Assembly: GCF_024266585.1 (NCBI RefSeq)
Contig: NZ_CP100647.1
Coordinates: forward strand, 3,763,001-3,827,000
Length of the DNA: 64,000 nucleotides
Reading direction: 5' to 3'
Source: Xanthomonas sacchari
Lineage (GTDB): Bacteria > Pseudomonadota > Gammaproteobacteria > Xanthomonadales > Xanthomonadaceae
Below are positions 9,079-21,350 of the stretch, piece after piece (positions within the stretch are counted from its first letter, which is position 1; each line of letters starts with the position of its first letter). The position numbers were made by a program, and so were the translations under genes. The notes beneath the pieces were generated by a model, which was given only the letters and a program-made list of their open reading frames with translations, was not told where the DNA came from and made no database searches.

Positions 9079-9227
9079 GCCGCGGCGGCGGCGCGGCCAA
9101 AGCGCTGGACGCCAGGACCGTCGATGCCGGCACCGCCGCCAGGACGCTTGGGTTCATGTGCAGATCCGGCTTCGGGGCACCTCCGATACCCGGCGGTTGC
9201 CGCGCACCGCACCGCCTCGGCTGTCCC

Positions 9228-9294
9228 GTAGGAGCGGCTTCAGCCGCGACGGGCTTTCCCGGGAACGCCTCGTCGCGGCTGCAACCGCACCTAC
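9228..9294. repeat. REP-type inverted repeat
   Basis: GTAGGAGCGGCTTCAGCCGC at the left end is answered by an imperfect inverted copy (GCGGCTGCAACCGCACCTAC) at the right end, with a GC-rich centre. This is the common Xanthomonadaceae intergenic REP pattern. It lies between the convergent 8362-9078 gene and ispH. Confidence 0.7.
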
Positions 9295-9349
9295 GATCGC
9301 GACGCAAACGCCCGCCAATCCTGCAAAAACCCGCGAGTGGATATGCCCG

Positions 9350-10300
9350 CTAGTCGACCAAGCGCAGGCGCAGTTCCTTGGGCAGGGCGAACACCATCGA
9401 CTCCGGCTCGCCCGCCAGTTCGGACACGCCGTCGGCGCCGAGTTCGCGCAGCCGCGCGATCACCCCGTCCACCAGCACCTGCGGCGCCGAGGCGCCGGCG
9501 GTGAGGCCGACCCGGCGCTTGCCGGCGACCCAGGCCGGATCGATCTCGTCGGCGCCGTCGATCAGGTAGGACTCCACCCCGTCGCGCCGCGCCAGCTCGC
9601 TGAGCCGGTTGGAATTGGAGCTGTTCGGCGAGCCGACCACCAGCACCAGGTCGCACTCCCTGGCCAGGTCGCGCACCGCGTCCTGGCGGTTCTGGGTGGC
9701 GTAGCAGATGTCGTCGTTCTTCGGTCCCTGCATCGCCGGGTAGCGCGCGCGCAGCGCCTCGATGATGCCGCGGGTATCGTCCACCGACAGCGTGGTCTGG
9801 GTGGTGTAGGCCAGGTTCTCCGGCTGCTGCACGTCCAGCGTGGCGACCTGCTCGATGTCCTCGACCAGGTAGATGCGGCCGGTGCCGCATTCGCGGTCCC
9901 ACTGCCCCATCGTGCCTTCCACCTCCGGATGGCCGGCGTGGCCGATCAGCACCACGTCGCGGCCGGCGCGGCAGTGCCGGGCCACCTCGAAATGCACCTT
10001 GGTGACCAGCGGGCAGGTCGCGTCGAACACCTTCAGGCCGCGCCGCTCGGCCTCCTGGCGCACCGCCTGAGCCACGCCGTGGGCGCTGAAGATCACCGTG
10101 TTGCCGTCGGGCACCTCGTCCAGTTCCTCGACGAAGATGGCGCCGCGCTGCTTGAGGTCGTCGACCACGAAGCGGTTGTGCACCACCTCGTGGCGCACGT
10201 AGATCGGCGCGCCCAGGGTCTCGATGGCGCGCTTGACGATCTCGATCGCGCGATCGACGCCGGCGCAGAAGCCGCGGGGGTTGGCGAGCAGGACATCCAT
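9350..10300 (-). CDS. ispH: 4-hydroxy-3-methylbut-2-enyl diphosphate reductase
   Basis: Predicted 316 aa. It catalyses the last step of the MEP isoprenoid pathway, HMBPP to IPP and DMAPP, using a [4Fe-4S] cluster. The three cluster cysteines are in [10 protein letters not shown] (Cys12), [12 protein letters not shown] and [11 protein letters not shown]; the Glu of PEVEGTMGQ and the SSNSNRL motif are present. Longer in-frame N-termini were rejected because the protein begins naturally at [14 protein letters not shown], with GGCGGA about 8 nt upstream. It is last of ribF-ileS-lspA-ispH. Confidence 0.96.
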   Translation of the reverse strand: MDVLLANPRGFCAGVDRAIEIVKRAIETLGAPIYVRHEVVHNRFVVDDLKQRGAIFVEELDEVPDGNTVIFSAHGVAQAVRQEAERRGLKVFDATCPLVTKVHFEVARHCRAGRDVVLIGHAGHPEVEGTMGQWDRECGTGRIYLVEDIEQVATLDVQQPENLAYTTQTTLSVDDTRGIIEALRARYPAMQGPKNDDICYATQNRQDAVRDLARECDLVLVVGSPNSSNSNRLSELARRDGVESYLIDGADEIDPAWVAGKRRVGLTAGASAPQVLVDGVIARLRELGADGVSELAGEPESMVFALPKELRLRLVD

Positions 10301-10356
10301 AGCTAGATCCGCCGGCCGCAGAGGGCCAAGCGCTTCGACAGGGAGAGTGGCACCGA

Positions 10357-10860
10357 TTATCCCGCTTTTCGCTTCGCCTTGCCGTCGAACACGCCGAACA
10401 GGGCGATGCCGATGGCGCCGGCGACGATCGCCGAGTCGGCGATGTTGAACGAGGGCCAGTAGTGCTCGCCCACGTACCACTGGATGAAATCGACCACGTG
10501 GCCGTGCATCAGCCGGTCGATCACGTTGCCGATCGCCCCGCCGATCACCAGAGCGTACGGCAGCGCGCTGCGCCACTCGCCGCGCGGGGTGCGCGCCAGC
10601 CACCAGGCCAGCAGGCCGCTGATGCCCACCGCCAGCGCGGTGAACAGCCACAGCTGCCAGCCGCCGGCCTGGCTCAGGAAACTGAACGCCGCGCCGGTGT
10701 TGTAGGTCCGGTACCAGTTCCAGAAACCGGGAATCACCGGCACCGCGGTGAACTCGGGCAGGCTGGACAGCACCCAGGCCTTGCTCCACTGGTCCAGGCC
10801 GATCACCACGGCCGACAGCAGCAGCCAGATCAGGGCGGAGGGGTTGGGTCGTGCGGTCAT
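10357..10860 (-). CDS. lspA: lipoprotein signal peptidase
   Basis: Predicted 167-aa, four-helix inner-membrane aspartyl protease that cleaves prolipoproteins at the lipobox Cys. Catalytic aspartates sit in [19 protein letters not shown] and FNIADSAI; the NTGAAFSFL motif is present. The ATG at 10860 is preferred over 10917 because it leads directly into the first helix. It lies 109 bp downstream of ileS and 56 bp upstream of ispH. Confidence 0.95.
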   Translation of the reverse strand: MTARPNPSALIWLLLSAVVIGLDQWSKAWVLSSLPEFTAVPVIPGFWNWYRTYNTGAAFSFLSQAGGWQLWLFTALAVGISGLLAWWLARTPRGEWRSALPYALVIGGAIGNVIDRLMHGHVVDFIQWYVGEHYWPSFNIADSAIVAGAIGIALFGVFDGKAKRKAG

Positions 10861-10969
10861 GCGGGAAGTCCGCCTTGGGCGAATGAAGAAAGGAAGGACG
10901 GCCGGCGCCGCAGCCACGGCGCCGCCGCCGGCCCCGGCGGCGCGCAGGCCGCGCGGCCGGGGACGGGAC

Positions 10970-13801
10970 TCAGAACCAGCGGCGCTCCTCGCCCGGTCCT
11001 TCGATGTTGCTGACGCAGCGGCCGCACAGCTCCGGGTGCGCCGGGTCGGCGCCGACGTCGGCGCGGTAGTGCCAGCACCGCACGCACTTGGGCTTGCCGG
11101 TGGCCTGGGCGCTGACGAAGATCTCGTCGGTGCTGGCCTCGCGCACCACCACGTCGCCGCTGATGAACAGGAAGCGCAGTTCCTCCTGCAGCGGCTGCAG
11201 CTTGGCCGCCGTGGCCGCGGCGGCGGCGACGGTGATCTCCGCCTCCAGCGCCGCGCCGATCACGCCGTTGCCGCGCATCGGCTCCAGCACCTTGGCCACC
11301 TGCTCGCGCAGCGCCAGCAACTGTTCGAAGTCGGCCGCGCTCAGCGCCGCGTCTTCCGGCAACGGCGCCAGGCCTTCGTACCAGGTCGCGAACAGCACGT
11401 TGCCCAGGTGCGCGCCCGGCAGGTAGCCCCACAGTTCGTCGGCGGTGAAGCTCAGGATCGGCGCGATCCAGCGCACGAAGGCCTCGGCCACATGGAACAT
11501 CGCGGTCTGCGCCGAGCGCCGGCCGTGCGAGTCCTCGGCCATCGTGTACAGCCGGTCCTTGGTCACGTCCAGGTACAGCGACCCCAGGTCCACGCTGCAG
11601 AAGTTGAGCAGCGCCTGCACGATGGCGGCGAAGTCGTAGCGCGCATAGGCGGCCTTGATCTGCTCCTGCACCTCGTAGGCGCGGTGCACGATCCAGCGGT
11701 CCAGCGCCACCAGCTCCGGCAGCGGCCGCAGGTGCATGGCCGGATTGAAGCCGTGCAGGTTGCCGAGCAGGAAGCGCGCGGTATTGCGCAGGCGCCGGTA
11801 GGCGTCGGCGTTGCGCTTGAGGATCTCCTGCGACAGCGACATCTCGTTGCTGTAGTCGGCCGAGGCGATCCACAGGCGCAGGATGTCCGCGCCCAGCGTC
11901 TTCATGATGTCCTGCGGCTCGATGCCGTTGCCCAGCGACTTGGACATCTTGCGGCCGTGCTCGTCCACGGTGAAGCCGTGGGTCAGGCACTGCCGGTACG
12001 GGGCGGCGTGGTCCAGCGCCACGCCGGTCAGCAGCGAGGACTGGAACCAGCCGCGGTGCTGGTCGGAGCCCTCCAGGTACAGGTCGGCCGGCTTGGGCAG
12101 GCCGCGCTCGGTCAGCACCGCCTCGTGGGTGACGCCGGAATCGAACCAGACGTCGAGGATGTCGGTGATCTTCTCGTAGTCGGCGGCCTCGTCGCCGAGC
12201 AGCTCGGCGGCGTCGAGCGCGTACCACACGTCCACCCCGCCCTCCTCGACCCGGTCGGCGACCTGGCGCATCAGCTCGGTGCTGCGCGGATGCGGCTCGC
12301 CGGTCTCGCGGTGCACGAACAGCGCGATCGGCACGCCCCAGGTGCGCTGGCGCGAGATCGTCCAGTCCGGGCGCCCGGCGACCATCCCGGCGATGCGCGC
12401 CTGGCCCCAGGCCGGGTACCAGTGCACGCCCTCGATCGCCTGCAGCGCCTCGGCGCGCAGGTTGGCCTGCTCCATCGAGATGAACCACTGCGGCGTGGCG
12501 CGGAACGCGATCGGGGTCTTGTGCCGCCAGCAATGCGGGTAGCTGTGGACCATGCTGGCGCGCGCCAGCAGCAGCCCGCGCCCGGCCAGCAGGTCGGCGA
12601 TGATGTCGCTGGCCTTCCAGATGTGCAGCCCGGCCAGTTCCACGCCGTCGGCCGCCGGCGTCGACGGCAGGTACACGCCGCGCGCGTCGACCGGGTTGAT
12701 CTGCGCGGCGCTGTAGCGCTCCAGCAGCCCGTACGGCTTGACCGCCGCGTAATCCTCCTGGCCGTGGCCGGGCGCGGTGTGCACCGCGCCGGTGCCGTCG
12801 GTGTCGGACACGTGCGTGCCGAGGATCACCGGCACGTCGCGCTCGTCGTAGAACGGGTGCGCCAGCACCTGGTGTTCCAGCGCCGCGCCGGCGACGCGGC
12901 CGTGCACCACGACCTCATCCACCCCGTAGCGCTGCAGCGCGCGCTCGGCCAGCGCGTCGGCCAGCACCAGCCAGCGGCGGCGGCCGTCGCGGGCCGGGCC
13001 TTCGACCAGCGCATAGACCAGCTCCGGCCCCAACGACACCGCCAGCGAGGCCGGCAGCGTCCACGGCGTGGTGGTCCAGATCGGCACGGCCACTTCGGTG
13101 CCCTCGGGCAGGGTCGCGCCGAACGCGGCGGCCAGCGCCGCGCCGTCGCGGGCCGTGTAGGCCACGTCCACCGTCGGCGACTGCTTGTCGGCGTATTCGA
13201 TCTCGGCCTCGGCCAGCGCCGAGCCGCAGTCGAAGCACCAGTGCACCGGCTTCACGCCGCGGGTCAGGTGGCCGTTGTCGACGATCCGGGCCAGCGCACG
13301 GATCTCGTTGGCCTCGAAATGGAAGTCCAGCGTGCGGTAGGGATTGTCCCAGTCGCCGATCACGCCCAGGCGCTTGAAGTCGCGGCGCTGGATGTTGATC
13401 TGCTCGTTGGCGTACTCGCGGCACTTCTGCCGGAACTGCTCGGCATCCAGCTTGACCCCGACCTTGCCGAACTTCTTCTCGATCGCGATCTCGATCGGCA
13501 GACCATGGCAGTCCCAGCCCGGGATGTACGGCGCATCAAAGCCGGACAGGTACTTGGACTTGACGATGATGTCCTTGAGGATCTTGTTGACCGCATGCCC
13601 GAGGTGGATCGCGCCGTTGGCGTAGGGCGGGCCGTCGTGCAGCACGAACAGCGGCCGCCCCTGGGCGTTGTCGCGCAGCCGCGTGTACAGGCCCTCGCTC
13701 TCCCAGCGCGCCAGGATGTCCGGCTCGCGCTTGGGCAGGTCGCCGCGCATCGGGAACTCGGTCGCCGGCAGATGGAGGGTGGCTTTGTAGTCCTGGGTCA
13801 C
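10970..13801 (-). CDS. ileS: isoleucyl-tRNA synthetase
   Basis: Predicted 943-aa class I synthetase charging tRNA-Ile. The HIGH motif appears as HLGH in [13 protein letters not shown], and the second motif is KMSKSLGN. The editing domain lies between them, and the C-terminal zinc finger [12 protein letters not shown]...CGRCVSNI is complete. The start [19 protein letters not shown] is typical of the family. It begins 6 nt after ribF, so it is co-transcribed. Confidence 0.97.
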   Translation of the reverse strand: MTQDYKATLHLPATEFPMRGDLPKREPDILARWESEGLYTRLRDNAQGRPLFVLHDGPPYANGAIHLGHAVNKILKDIIVKSKYLSGFDAPYIPGWDCHGLPIEIAIEKKFGKVGVKLDAEQFRQKCREYANEQINIQRRDFKRLGVIGDWDNPYRTLDFHFEANEIRALARIVDNGHLTRGVKPVHWCFDCGSALAEAEIEYADKQSPTVDVAYTARDGAALAAAFGATLPEGTEVAVPIWTTTPWTLPASLAVSLGPELVYALVEGPARDGRRRWLVLADALAERALQRYGVDEVVVHGRVAGAALEHQVLAHPFYDERDVPVILGTHVSDTDGTGAVHTAPGHGQEDYAAVKPYGLLERYSAAQINPVDARGVYLPSTPAADGVELAGLHIWKASDIIADLLAGRGLLLARASMVHSYPHCWRHKTPIAFRATPQWFISMEQANLRAEALQAIEGVHWYPAWGQARIAGMVAGRPDWTISRQRTWGVPIALFVHRETGEPHPRSTELMRQVADRVEEGGVDVWYALDAAELLGDEAADYEKITDILDVWFDSGVTHEAVLTERGLPKPADLYLEGSDQHRGWFQSSLLTGVALDHAAPYRQCLTHGFTVDEHGRKMSKSLGNGIEPQDIMKTLGADILRLWIASADYSNEMSLSQEILKRNADAYRRLRNTARFLLGNLHGFNPAMHLRPLPELVALDRWIVHRAYEVQEQIKAAYARYDFAAIVQALLNFCSVDLGSLYLDVTKDRLYTMAEDSHGRRSAQTAMFHVAEAFVRWIAPILSFTADELWGYLPGAHLGNVLFATWYEGLAPLPEDAALSAADFEQLLALREQVAKVLEPMRGNGVIGAALEAEITVAAAAATAAKLQPLQEELRFLFISGDVVVREASTDEIFVSAQATGKPKCVRCWHYRADVGADPAHPELCGRCVSNIEGPGEERRWF

Positions 13802-13807
13802 GGGCAG

Positions 13808-14806
13808 TTACCGGTCGGTGGTCTTCAGGGGGAGGTCCGCGCGCGGGGCGGCGGACACGGGCGACAGGCCCGCGGCGGCCGGCGCGGCGAGCAGTTGCCG
13901 CGCCAGCGCGGCGTCGCGGTGCATCTGCGCGGTCAGCGCCGGCAGATCGGCGAAGGTTTCTTCGTCGCGCAACTTGGCGACGAACTCCACCTCGATGTGG
14001 CGACCGTACAGGTCGCCCTGGAAATCGAACAGATGCGCTTCCAGCAACGGCTCCACGCCCTGCACGGTCGGGCGGGTGCCGAAACTGGACACCGACGGCC
14101 ACGGCTGCGCCGCCACCCCGTGCACCCAGGTGGCGTAGATGCCGGACAGCGCCGGGGTGCGGGGGAAACGCAGGTTGGCGGTGGGATAGCCGAGCGTGCG
14201 CCCGAGCTGCTTGCCGCGGACCACGCGCCCGCCGATCGCGTACGGGCGGCCGAGCAGTTCGGTGGCGTGGGCGAACTCCCCGGCCACCAGCAGCTCGCGG
14301 ATGCGGGTGCTGGAAATGCGCTCCTCGCGCAGGTGCACCGGCGCGATCTCGTCGGCGGCGAAGCCATGCTGGGCGCCCAGGGCGCGCAACAGCGCGATGT
14401 CGCCGCCGCGCTTGTGGCCGAAGCGGAACGCCGGCCCGATCCAGACCTCGCGCGCGCGCAGGCGCTCGACCAGCACGCGCTGCACGAAATCTTCGGCGCT
14501 CATCGACGCCATGCGCCGGTCGAAGCGCAGCAGGCCGACGCTGTCGATGCCGAGCCGGTGCAGGCCCTGCACCTTGGCCCGGGCCAGGGTCAGCCGCGGC
14601 GGCGGCGCGGCCGGGGCGAAGAACTCCCGCGGCAGCGGCTCGAAGCTTAGCGCCACCGCCGGCACGCCCGCCGCGCGCGCGCGCGCAATCGCCTGCCGCA
14701 CCAGCGCGCGGTGGCCCAGGTGCAGGCCATCGAAGGCGCCGATGCAGACCACGCTTCCCTGCGGGAACAGGGTCCCGCCCTCGACGTCTCTAAACAGCCT
14801 GCTCAT
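13808..14806 (-). CDS. ribF: bifunctional riboflavin kinase / FAD synthetase
   Basis: Predicted 332 aa. The N-terminal adenylyltransferase domain has GAFDGLHLGHRALV and the ISSTRIRELL motif; the C-terminal riboflavin kinase domain has GKQLGRTLGYPTANL and FGTRPTVQG. It converts riboflavin to FMN and FAD. The ATG at 14806 (MSRLFRDVEG) is preferred to a much longer open frame. The GAGGA just 5' is unusually close to the ATG. It is first gene of ribF-ileS-lspA-ispH. Confidence 0.94.
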   Translation of the reverse strand: MSRLFRDVEGGTLFPQGSVVCIGAFDGLHLGHRALVRQAIARARAAGVPAVALSFEPLPREFFAPAAPPPRLTLARAKVQGLHRLGIDSVGLLRFDRRMASMSAEDFVQRVLVERLRAREVWIGPAFRFGHKRGGDIALLRALGAQHGFAADEIAPVHLREERISSTRIRELLVAGEFAHATELLGRPYAIGGRVVRGKQLGRTLGYPTANLRFPRTPALSGIYATWVHGVAAQPWPSVSSFGTRPTVQGVEPLLEAHLFDFQGDLYGRHIEVEFVAKLRDEETFADLPALTAQMHRDAALARQLLAAPAAAGLSPVSAAPRADLPLKTTDR

Positions 14807-15303
14807 TCCTCGGTCCGAAGCGCCGGCGCAGGAGGCGCCGGTCGATGATGCGTAACCGTCGAGTATAGCGGTTGGAGCCATGGCTCGGGACCCGGGACGG
14901 CAGTGCATGGCGTCCGGAGTCGCCCCATTGCCGGGAGATCCGGCAAGGCAAGCGGTCTTTTTTGCCCAATCCGTTCGGCCCGACTCATCCCCATCAGCAA
15001 CGACACCCAGCGGAGCTCGCCCCCCCCACTGACGTGAATTCGACATGAAGAAATCAGGCGCATCATTTGACCTTAAAGAACCGAACGCACACGCCGATGT
15101 TGATGGCGACACAAAATCGTCTACGCGCCTGAAGAATCAGTGTCATAAAGCAACTGAAGCAAAAATTGAAGTCGCAAAATATCGCGTGCGTGTTTTCGAT
15201 TCACAGCACAAATAGATAGGGCACAGCCCAGCGCCTTGGCGGACATCGACTCAGGCATGGAGCACGCCATCCCCAACGTTTTTAGCCTTCCCTCCAGGAC
15301 CAC
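14807..15303. other. intergenic region between ribF and the chemoreceptor gene
   Basis: A gene-free stretch of about 500 bp. On the minus strand TATACT at 14862-14867 is a probable -10 for ribF, with a poor -35. The right half is visibly more AT-rich than its surroundings and holds the FliA-like promoter listed separately. No coding frame with a ribosome binding site was accepted here. Confidence 0.5.
15074..15100 (+). promoter_or_regulatory. sigma-28 (FliA)-like promoter
   Basis: TAAAGAAC and GCCGATGT are separated by exactly 11 bp, against the flagellar consensus TAAAGTTT-N11-GCCGATAA (11 of 16 positions). It lies about 200 nt upstream of the chemoreceptor ATG, the kind of gene FliA controls. 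Confidence 0.5.
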
Positions 15304-17550
15304 ATGGCGATGACGCTCAAGAATCTCAGTCTTTCCACCAGGCTCGCGCTCAGCTTTGCCTTCATCGTACTGATCACGCTGATCATCGGCTCGATCAGCC
15401 TGAGCAGCCTGTCCTCGCTCAACAAAGCCGCCGATATGAATGACCGCACATTCAGGATGTTGGCTGCATCCGACAGGATGCAACTGGACACGGTCACCAT
15501 CGAAACGGGCGCGCGCGGCTATTTGCTCTCGGGCGCAAAGGACCATCTGGAACCATTCAGGAACGGTCAGGCCGCATTCGAGAAGGACTTCGCCGAGGCC
15601 AAGCAGTTGACCGCGGACAACCCGAAACAACAGGAACGGCTGGAGCGGCTACGCCACTTCTACATCCAATTCATCGATTCTCAAAAGCGGCTCATGTCCA
15701 TACGCGATCAGTCCGGCGATCTCAGCCAGATCTATTCGGCGTTCAGCGACTCTCGTGACATGGCAATGCGCGACATCCGCGCGCTGATCATCGCGATCGC
15801 CGGGGAGGAGCGCAGCATGCTGGCCAAGCGCAGCGAAACCCTGACGACCGTACGCGCGCAGAACAAGTGGGCCGTGCTGCTCGGCAACCTGCTGGTGATC
15901 GTGGCAGCGATCGGCATGGCGATCCTGATCCGTCGGCAGCTACTCAAGCGCCTGGGGAGCGCGATCGGCGTGGCCGACGCCATCTCCCGAGGCAAGCTCG
16001 ATAATGCGATCGACCTGCGTAGCAAGGACGAGGCCGGCGCGCTACTGCTAAGCATGGACAAGATGCAGAGCCAGTTGCAGGCGGTGCTCGCCGCGCAGGC
16101 CGAGATGGCGCAGCGCCATGACGCTGGCCAGATCGGCTACCGCATGGATGAAGGCGCCTTCCCCGGCGACTACGGACGCATGGTCAGCGACACCAATGCG
16201 CTGGCGTCGTCGCAGGTCGCGGTGACGCTGCGCCTGGCGCACATCATGGGCCGCTATGCGATCGGCGACCTGTCCGAGGACATGGAGCGCCTGCCCGGCG
16301 AAAAGGCCCAATTCACCCAGACCATGGACACGGTCAAGCAGAACCTGACCGCGATGAACCATGAGATCCAGCACCTGGCCGGCGCGGCCGCCGCCGGCAA
16401 CTTCGGCGTGCGCGGCGATACCGAGCGCTTCCAGTACGAGTTCCGTGCCATGGTCGAGCGCCTCAATGAACTGATGGCCACCGCCGACGGCAACCTGCAA
16501 TCGCTGTCCTCGCTGCTGCGATCCATCGCCGCCGGCGACCTCACCGCGCGCATGCACGGCGACTTCCAGGGCGTGTTCGCGACCATGCGCGACGATGCAA
16601 ACACCACAGCCGAGCAGTTGACCACCATCGTCGGCGGCATTCAGAACGCGGCCACCAGCATCAACGCCGCCGCCAGCGAAATCGCCAGCGGCAACGACGA
16701 CCTCGCGCGCCGTACCGAACAGCAGGCCGCCAGCCTGGAAGAGACCGCTGCCTCGATGGAGGAACTGACCTCCACGGTCAAGCAGAACGCCGAGCATGCG
16801 CGCCAGGCCAACCAGTTGGCCGGCGGCGCCGCCACCGTTGCCTCACAGGGCGGCAGCGTGGTCGGCAAGGTAGTGGAGACCATGAGCGGCATCGAAGCCT
16901 CCTCGAAGAAGATCGCCGACATCATCAGCGTCATCGACGGCATCGCCTTCCAGACCAACATCCTGGCGCTCAATGCGGCGGTGGAAGCGGCGCGTGCCGG
17001 CGAGCAGGGTCGTGGCTTCGCGGTGGTCGCCAGCGAAGTGCGCACCCTCGCCCAGCGTTCGGCCAACGCCGCCAAGGAGATCAAGGACCTGATCGCCGAC
17101 TCGGTGAGCCGCGTCACTGAGGGTTCGGTGCTGGTGGATCAAGCCGGCAAGACCATGCAGGAGATCGTTTCGTCGGTGCAGCGCGTCACCGACATCATGG
17201 GCGAAATCTCCGCCGCCTCGCAGGAGCAGTCGTCCGGTATCGAACAGGTCAACCACACTATCACCCAGATGGACGAGGTCACCCAGCAGAACGCCGCACT
17301 GGTGGAAGAAGCCACCGCCGCGGCGCGCTCGATGGAAGAGCAGGCCGGCCAGCTGAGCCAGGCCGTGGCCGTGTTCAAGATCGACGCGGGCAGCGCGGCG
17401 CATGGCCAGTCGGCGGCCACGGTGGCGCCGGCCCGCCCGGTGGCCCGGCCCGCGGCCAAGGCGACCGTCAAGCGCGCCACACACACCGCGCGGCAGCCGA
17501 CGCGGCCACTGGCGGTGGCCGCTGGCAACGACAGCTGGCAGGAGTTCTGA
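15304..17550 (+). CDS. methyl-accepting chemotaxis protein
   Basis: Predicted 748-aa transmembrane chemoreceptor. The first helix is at about 15-36, followed by a periplasmic helical sensor (about 40-180) with the CHASE3-like pattern [18 protein letters not shown]. The second helix is near 195-215 ([20 protein letters not shown]). A HAMP domain ([20 protein letters not shown]) and a second HAMP-like segment follow. The signalling hairpin has the conserved tip sequence [20 protein letters not shown]. An Ala/Pro/Lys-rich linker ends in DSWQEF, which resembles the NWETF-type CheR/CheB tether. AGGA lies 5 nt before the ATG. It separates ribF from murJ, which are usually adjacent in relatives. Confidence 0.94.
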   Translation: MAMTLKNLSLSTRLALSFAFIVLITLIIGSISLSSLSSLNKAADMNDRTFRMLAASDRMQLDTVTIETGARGYLLSGAKDHLEPFRNGQAAFEKDFAEAKQLTADNPKQQERLERLRHFYIQFIDSQKRLMSIRDQSGDLSQIYSAFSDSRDMAMRDIRALIIAIAGEERSMLAKRSETLTTVRAQNKWAVLLGNLLVIVAAIGMAILIRRQLLKRLGSAIGVADAISRGKLDNAIDLRSKDEAGALLLSMDKMQSQLQAVLAAQAEMAQRHDAGQIGYRMDEGAFPGDYGRMVSDTNALASSQVAVTLRLAHIMGRYAIGDLSEDMERLPGEKAQFTQTMDTVKQNLTAMNHEIQHLAGAAAAGNFGVRGDTERFQYEFRAMVERLNELMATADGNLQSLSSLLRSIAAGDLTARMHGDFQGVFATMRDDANTTAEQLTTIVGGIQNAATSINAAASEIASGNDDLARRTEQQAASLEETAASMEELTSTVKQNAEHARQANQLAGGAATVASQGGSVVGKVVETMSGIEASSKKIADIISVIDGIAFQTNILALNAAVEAARAGEQGRGFAVVASEVRTLAQRSANAAKEIKDLIADSVSRVTEGSVLVDQAGKTMQEIVSSVQRVTDIMGEISAASQEQSSGIEQVNHTITQMDEVTQQNAALVEEATAAARSMEEQAGQLSQAVAVFKIDAGSAAHGQSAATVAPARPVARPAAKATVKRATHTARQPTRPLAVAAGNDSWQEF

Positions 17551-17581
17551 GCGCACGCGTCTCGCATTCGCGCTGTCCACC

Positions 17582-17617
17582 AGCCCCGGGGAGCGATCCG
17601 CTCCCCGGGGCTTTTTT
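17582..17617 (+). terminator. terminator of the chemoreceptor gene
   Basis: A long stem AGCCCCGGGGAGCG/CGCTCCCCGGGGCT with a 3-nt loop is followed by six T residues, about 30 nt after the stop codon. Confidence 0.92.
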
Positions 17618-17645
17618 GTGGGAGGGGCTTCGCCCCCCCACCTAC
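17618..17645. repeat. short REP-like hairpin
   Basis: GTGGGAGGGGC-TTC-GCCCCCCCAC forms a hairpin and is followed by CTAC, the ending of the REP family seen at 9228. It sits directly behind the terminator and before the convergent murJ end. Confidence 0.45.
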
Positions 17646-17652
17646 GCTGGCC

Positions 17653-19260
17653 TTACCGCTCCCGCAAATCCCGCAACCGGAACCCCAACGCCAGCAACGC
17701 CAGCAGATACACCGCGCCGCCGCCGCCGACCAGCAACAGCAGGCTGCCGATGCGGTGCCACTTGTCCATGGTGGTGAACGCCGGCAGCCAGTGCAGGCCC
17801 AGCGCCAGCACCGCGGCCATCGCCGCGCAGGCCACGCCCAGGCGCAGCAGGTAGCCGCTCCAACCCGGCTTGGGCTGGTAGACCTGGTCGCGGCGCAGCC
17901 AGCGCCACAGCAGCGACAGGTTGAGATAGCTGGCCACCGCGCTGGCCAGGCCCAGCGCCAGGTGCAGGCCCGGCACCGCGGCCAGCGCCGCGCGCACGCC
18001 CTGCGCGCGCAGCTCCGCCGGCACCCACAGCTGGTACAGGATCGCCAGGAACAGCAGGTTCAGCACCATGTTGGCAACCAGCGCGGCGACGCCGGCGCGC
18101 ACCGGCGTGCGCGTGTCCTGGCGCGAATAGAACGCCGGCAGCAGCACCTTGAGCAGGGCGAACGCCGGCAGGCCGAAGCTCAGCCCGAACACCGACATCG
18201 CCGCCATGCGCGTGTCGAAGGCGGTGAACTTGCCGTACTGGAACAGGGTCGCCACCAGCGGCTGGCTCAGCAGCATCAGCCCCAGCATCGCCGGCACCGC
18301 GATCAGCAAGGTGGTGCGCAGCCCCCAGTCCAGCGCGCTGGAGAAGCCGGCGCGGTCGGTCTTGACGTGGTGCCGCGACAGCGCCGGCAGGATCACCGTG
18401 CCCAGGGCCACGCCGAACACGCCCAGCGGCAGCTCCAGGAAGCGGTCGGCCTGCGACAGCCAGCTCTGCGAGCCGGCATACAGGAACGAGGCGATCACCG
18501 TGTCCAGCAGCAGGTTGATCTGCGCGATCGAGGAGCCGAACAGGGTCGGCACCATCAGGGTCAGCACCCGGCGCACGTCCGGATGCCGCCAGCCCCAGCG
18601 CGGCAGGGTCAGCAGGTCGATGCCGCGCAAGGCCGGCAACTGGAACAGCAACTGCAGCACGCCGGCCACCAGCACCGCCCAGCCCATCGCCAGGATCGGC
18701 ACCTGCAGCCGCGGCGCCAGCCACAGCGCACCGGCGATCATGCACAGGTTGAGGATCACCGGGGTCAGCGCCGGCAGGCCGAAGCGGTGGAAGCTGTTGA
18801 GCGCGCCGCCGGCCAGCGCGGTCAGCGACACGAACAGCAGGAACGGAAAGGTTAGCCGCAGCAGGTCGACGATCAGCCCGAACTTGGCCGGATCGTCCGT
18901 GGCGCCCGGGTTGAACAGCATCGCCACCTGCGGGGTGAAGATCAGGCCCAGCGCGGTGACCAGCAGCAGCACCCCGCCCAGGGTGCCGGACACCCGCGAC
19001 ATCAGCGCGCGCAGGTCGGCGTGCGGGCGGGTCTCCTTCACTTCGGTGAACACCGGAACGAAGGCGGTGGCGAACGAGCCTTCGGCAAACAGCCGGCGCA
19101 GGAAGTTGGGAATGCGGAACGCCACCCAGAACGCATCGGTGGTCGCGTTGGCGCCGAAGGAAATGGTGATGGCCTGGTCGCGCACCAGCCCCAGCACGCG
19201 CGAGACCATGGTCATGCTACTGAACGAGAGCAGCCCGCGGAGCATGCGCGGCGTGCTCAT
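17653..19260 (-). CDS. murJ: lipid II flippase MurJ (MviN)
   Basis: Predicted 535-aa MOP-superfamily membrane protein with about 14 helices. It flips lipid II across the inner membrane for peptidoglycan synthesis. Family signatures are [18 protein letters not shown] at 20-37, [22 protein letters not shown] at about 49-70, and [11 protein letters not shown] in the second half. It is divergent from rpsT, as commonly seen. Downstream lies the chemoreceptor gene in convergent orientation instead of ribF. Confidence 0.96.
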   Translation of the reverse strand: MSTPRMLRGLLSFSSMTMVSRVLGLVRDQAITISFGANATTDAFWVAFRIPNFLRRLFAEGSFATAFVPVFTEVKETRPHADLRALMSRVSGTLGGVLLLVTALGLIFTPQVAMLFNPGATDDPAKFGLIVDLLRLTFPFLLFVSLTALAGGALNSFHRFGLPALTPVILNLCMIAGALWLAPRLQVPILAMGWAVLVAGVLQLLFQLPALRGIDLLTLPRWGWRHPDVRRVLTLMVPTLFGSSIAQINLLLDTVIASFLYAGSQSWLSQADRFLELPLGVFGVALGTVILPALSRHHVKTDRAGFSSALDWGLRTTLLIAVPAMLGLMLLSQPLVATLFQYGKFTAFDTRMAAMSVFGLSFGLPAFALLKVLLPAFYSRQDTRTPVRAGVAALVANMVLNLLFLAILYQLWVPAELRAQGVRAALAAVPGLHLALGLASAVASYLNLSLLWRWLRRDQVYQPKPGWSGYLLRLGVACAAMAAVLALGLHWLPAFTTMDKWHRIGSLLLLVGGGGAVYLLALLALGFRLRDLRER

Positions 19261-19284
19261 GCGACGGCCCTCTTGACAATTGGC

Positions 19285-19313
19285 TTGACGCGAATGTTTG
19301 GACGCTTCATACT
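19285..19313 (+). promoter_or_regulatory. rpsT promoter
   Basis: TTGACG (19285-19290) and CATACT (19308-19313) are separated by 17 bp. The leader would be about 40 nt and contains AGGA about 10 nt before the GTG start. Confidence 0.7.
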
Positions 19314-19361
19314 CTCCCGCTTGTTTTTATCCACCACACAGCTTTCCAGGAAACCACCACC

Positions 19362-19634
19362 GTGGCCAATATCAAGTCCGCCAAGAAGCGCGCCAAGCAG
19401 ACCGTCGTGCGCAACGCGCGCAACACGGCTCAGCGTTCGATGCTGCGCACCGCCGTCAAGAAGGTCATCAAGGCCCTGGACGCCAACGACGCAGCCGGCG
19501 CCGAAGCCGCTTTCGCCATCGCCCAGCCGATCCTCGACCGTTTCAGTTCGCGCGGCCTGATCCACAAGAACAAGGCGGCCCGTCACAAGAGCCGCCTGAG
19601 CGCCCGCATCAAGGCGATCAAGACCGCCGCCTGA
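19362..19634 (+). CDS. rpsT: 30S ribosomal protein S20
   Basis: Predicted 90-aa, Lys/Arg/Ala-rich helical protein beginning [13 protein letters not shown], the S20 signature. It binds 16S rRNA early in 30S assembly. It starts with GTG. It is monocistronic, with its own promoter and a strong terminator 46 nt downstream. The rare start may allow the translational autoregulation known for S20 in E. coli (inference). Confidence 0.97.
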   Translation: MANIKSAKKRAKQTVVRNARNTAQRSMLRTAVKKVIKALDANDAAGAEAAFAIAQPILDRFSSRGLIHKNKAARHKSRLSARIKAIKTAA

Positions 19635-19680
19635 TCGGCTGCCGTCGACGCCGGAAGCGCCCACGCTTCCGGCAGCACCA

Positions 19681-19711
19681 CGAAAAAGCCCGGCCTCGGC
19701 CGGGTTTTTCG
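19681..19711. terminator. bidirectional terminator between rpsT and obgE
   Basis: CGAAAAA-GCCCGGCC-TC-GGCCGGG-TTTTTCG is symmetrical, with A and T runs on either side. It can end transcription of both convergent genes. Confidence 0.9.
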
Positions 19712-19755
19712 TGTGCGCACCACCCCACTCTGCACGCCGTCGCACGACGCGGGAC

Positions 19756-20996
<1,241 letters not shown>

Positions 20997-21002
20997 AGCC
21001 AC

Positions 21003-21032
21003 AAAACAAAAACCCCGCCGAAGCGGGGCTTT
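21003..21032 (-). terminator. terminator of rplU-rpmA
   Basis: On the minus strand CCCCGC-TTCG-GCGGGG is followed by TTTTTGTTTT, about 45 nt after the rpmA stop. The stable UUCG-type tetraloop adds support. Confidence 0.92.
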
Positions 21033-21077
21033 CGTCAGCAAGCCCGCGCCATGGCGCAGGCCCTGGACACCGGCGAC

Positions 21078-21338
21078 TTACGCCTCGGTGACCACGCTCA
21101 CGGTGCGGCGCTTCTTGGCGCCCTTCACCGAGAACTCGACCTTGCCGTCGACCAGCGCGAACAGGGTGTGGTCGCGACCCAGGCCGACGCCGGCGCCCGG
21201 GTGGAACTGGGTGCCGCGCTGACGCACGATGATGTTGCCAGCTTCGATGGCCTGGCCGCCGAACATCTTCACGCCCAGGTACTTCGGGTTGGAGTCGCGG
21301 CCGTTGCGCGAGGAACCTACGCCTTTTTTGTGTGCCAT
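21078..21338 (-). CDS. rpmA: 50S ribosomal protein L27
   Basis: Predicted 86 aa, beginning [20 protein letters not shown], the L27 signature; [15 protein letters not shown] follows. L27 reaches the peptidyl transferase centre through its N-terminus. It starts 12 nt after rplU and shares its promoter and terminator. Confidence 0.98.
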   Translation of the reverse strand: MAHKKGVGSSRNGRDSNPKYLGVKMFGGQAIEAGNIIVRQRGTQFHPGAGVGLGRDHTLFALVDGKVEFSVKGAKKRRTVSVVTEA

Positions 21339-21350
21339 GACTGCTGCTCC

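Noticed and set aside
10748..14650. A 1300-aa open frame on the + strand.
   Set aside because: It lies opposite lspA, ileS and ribF; its length is due to high GC and codon bias of the real genes.
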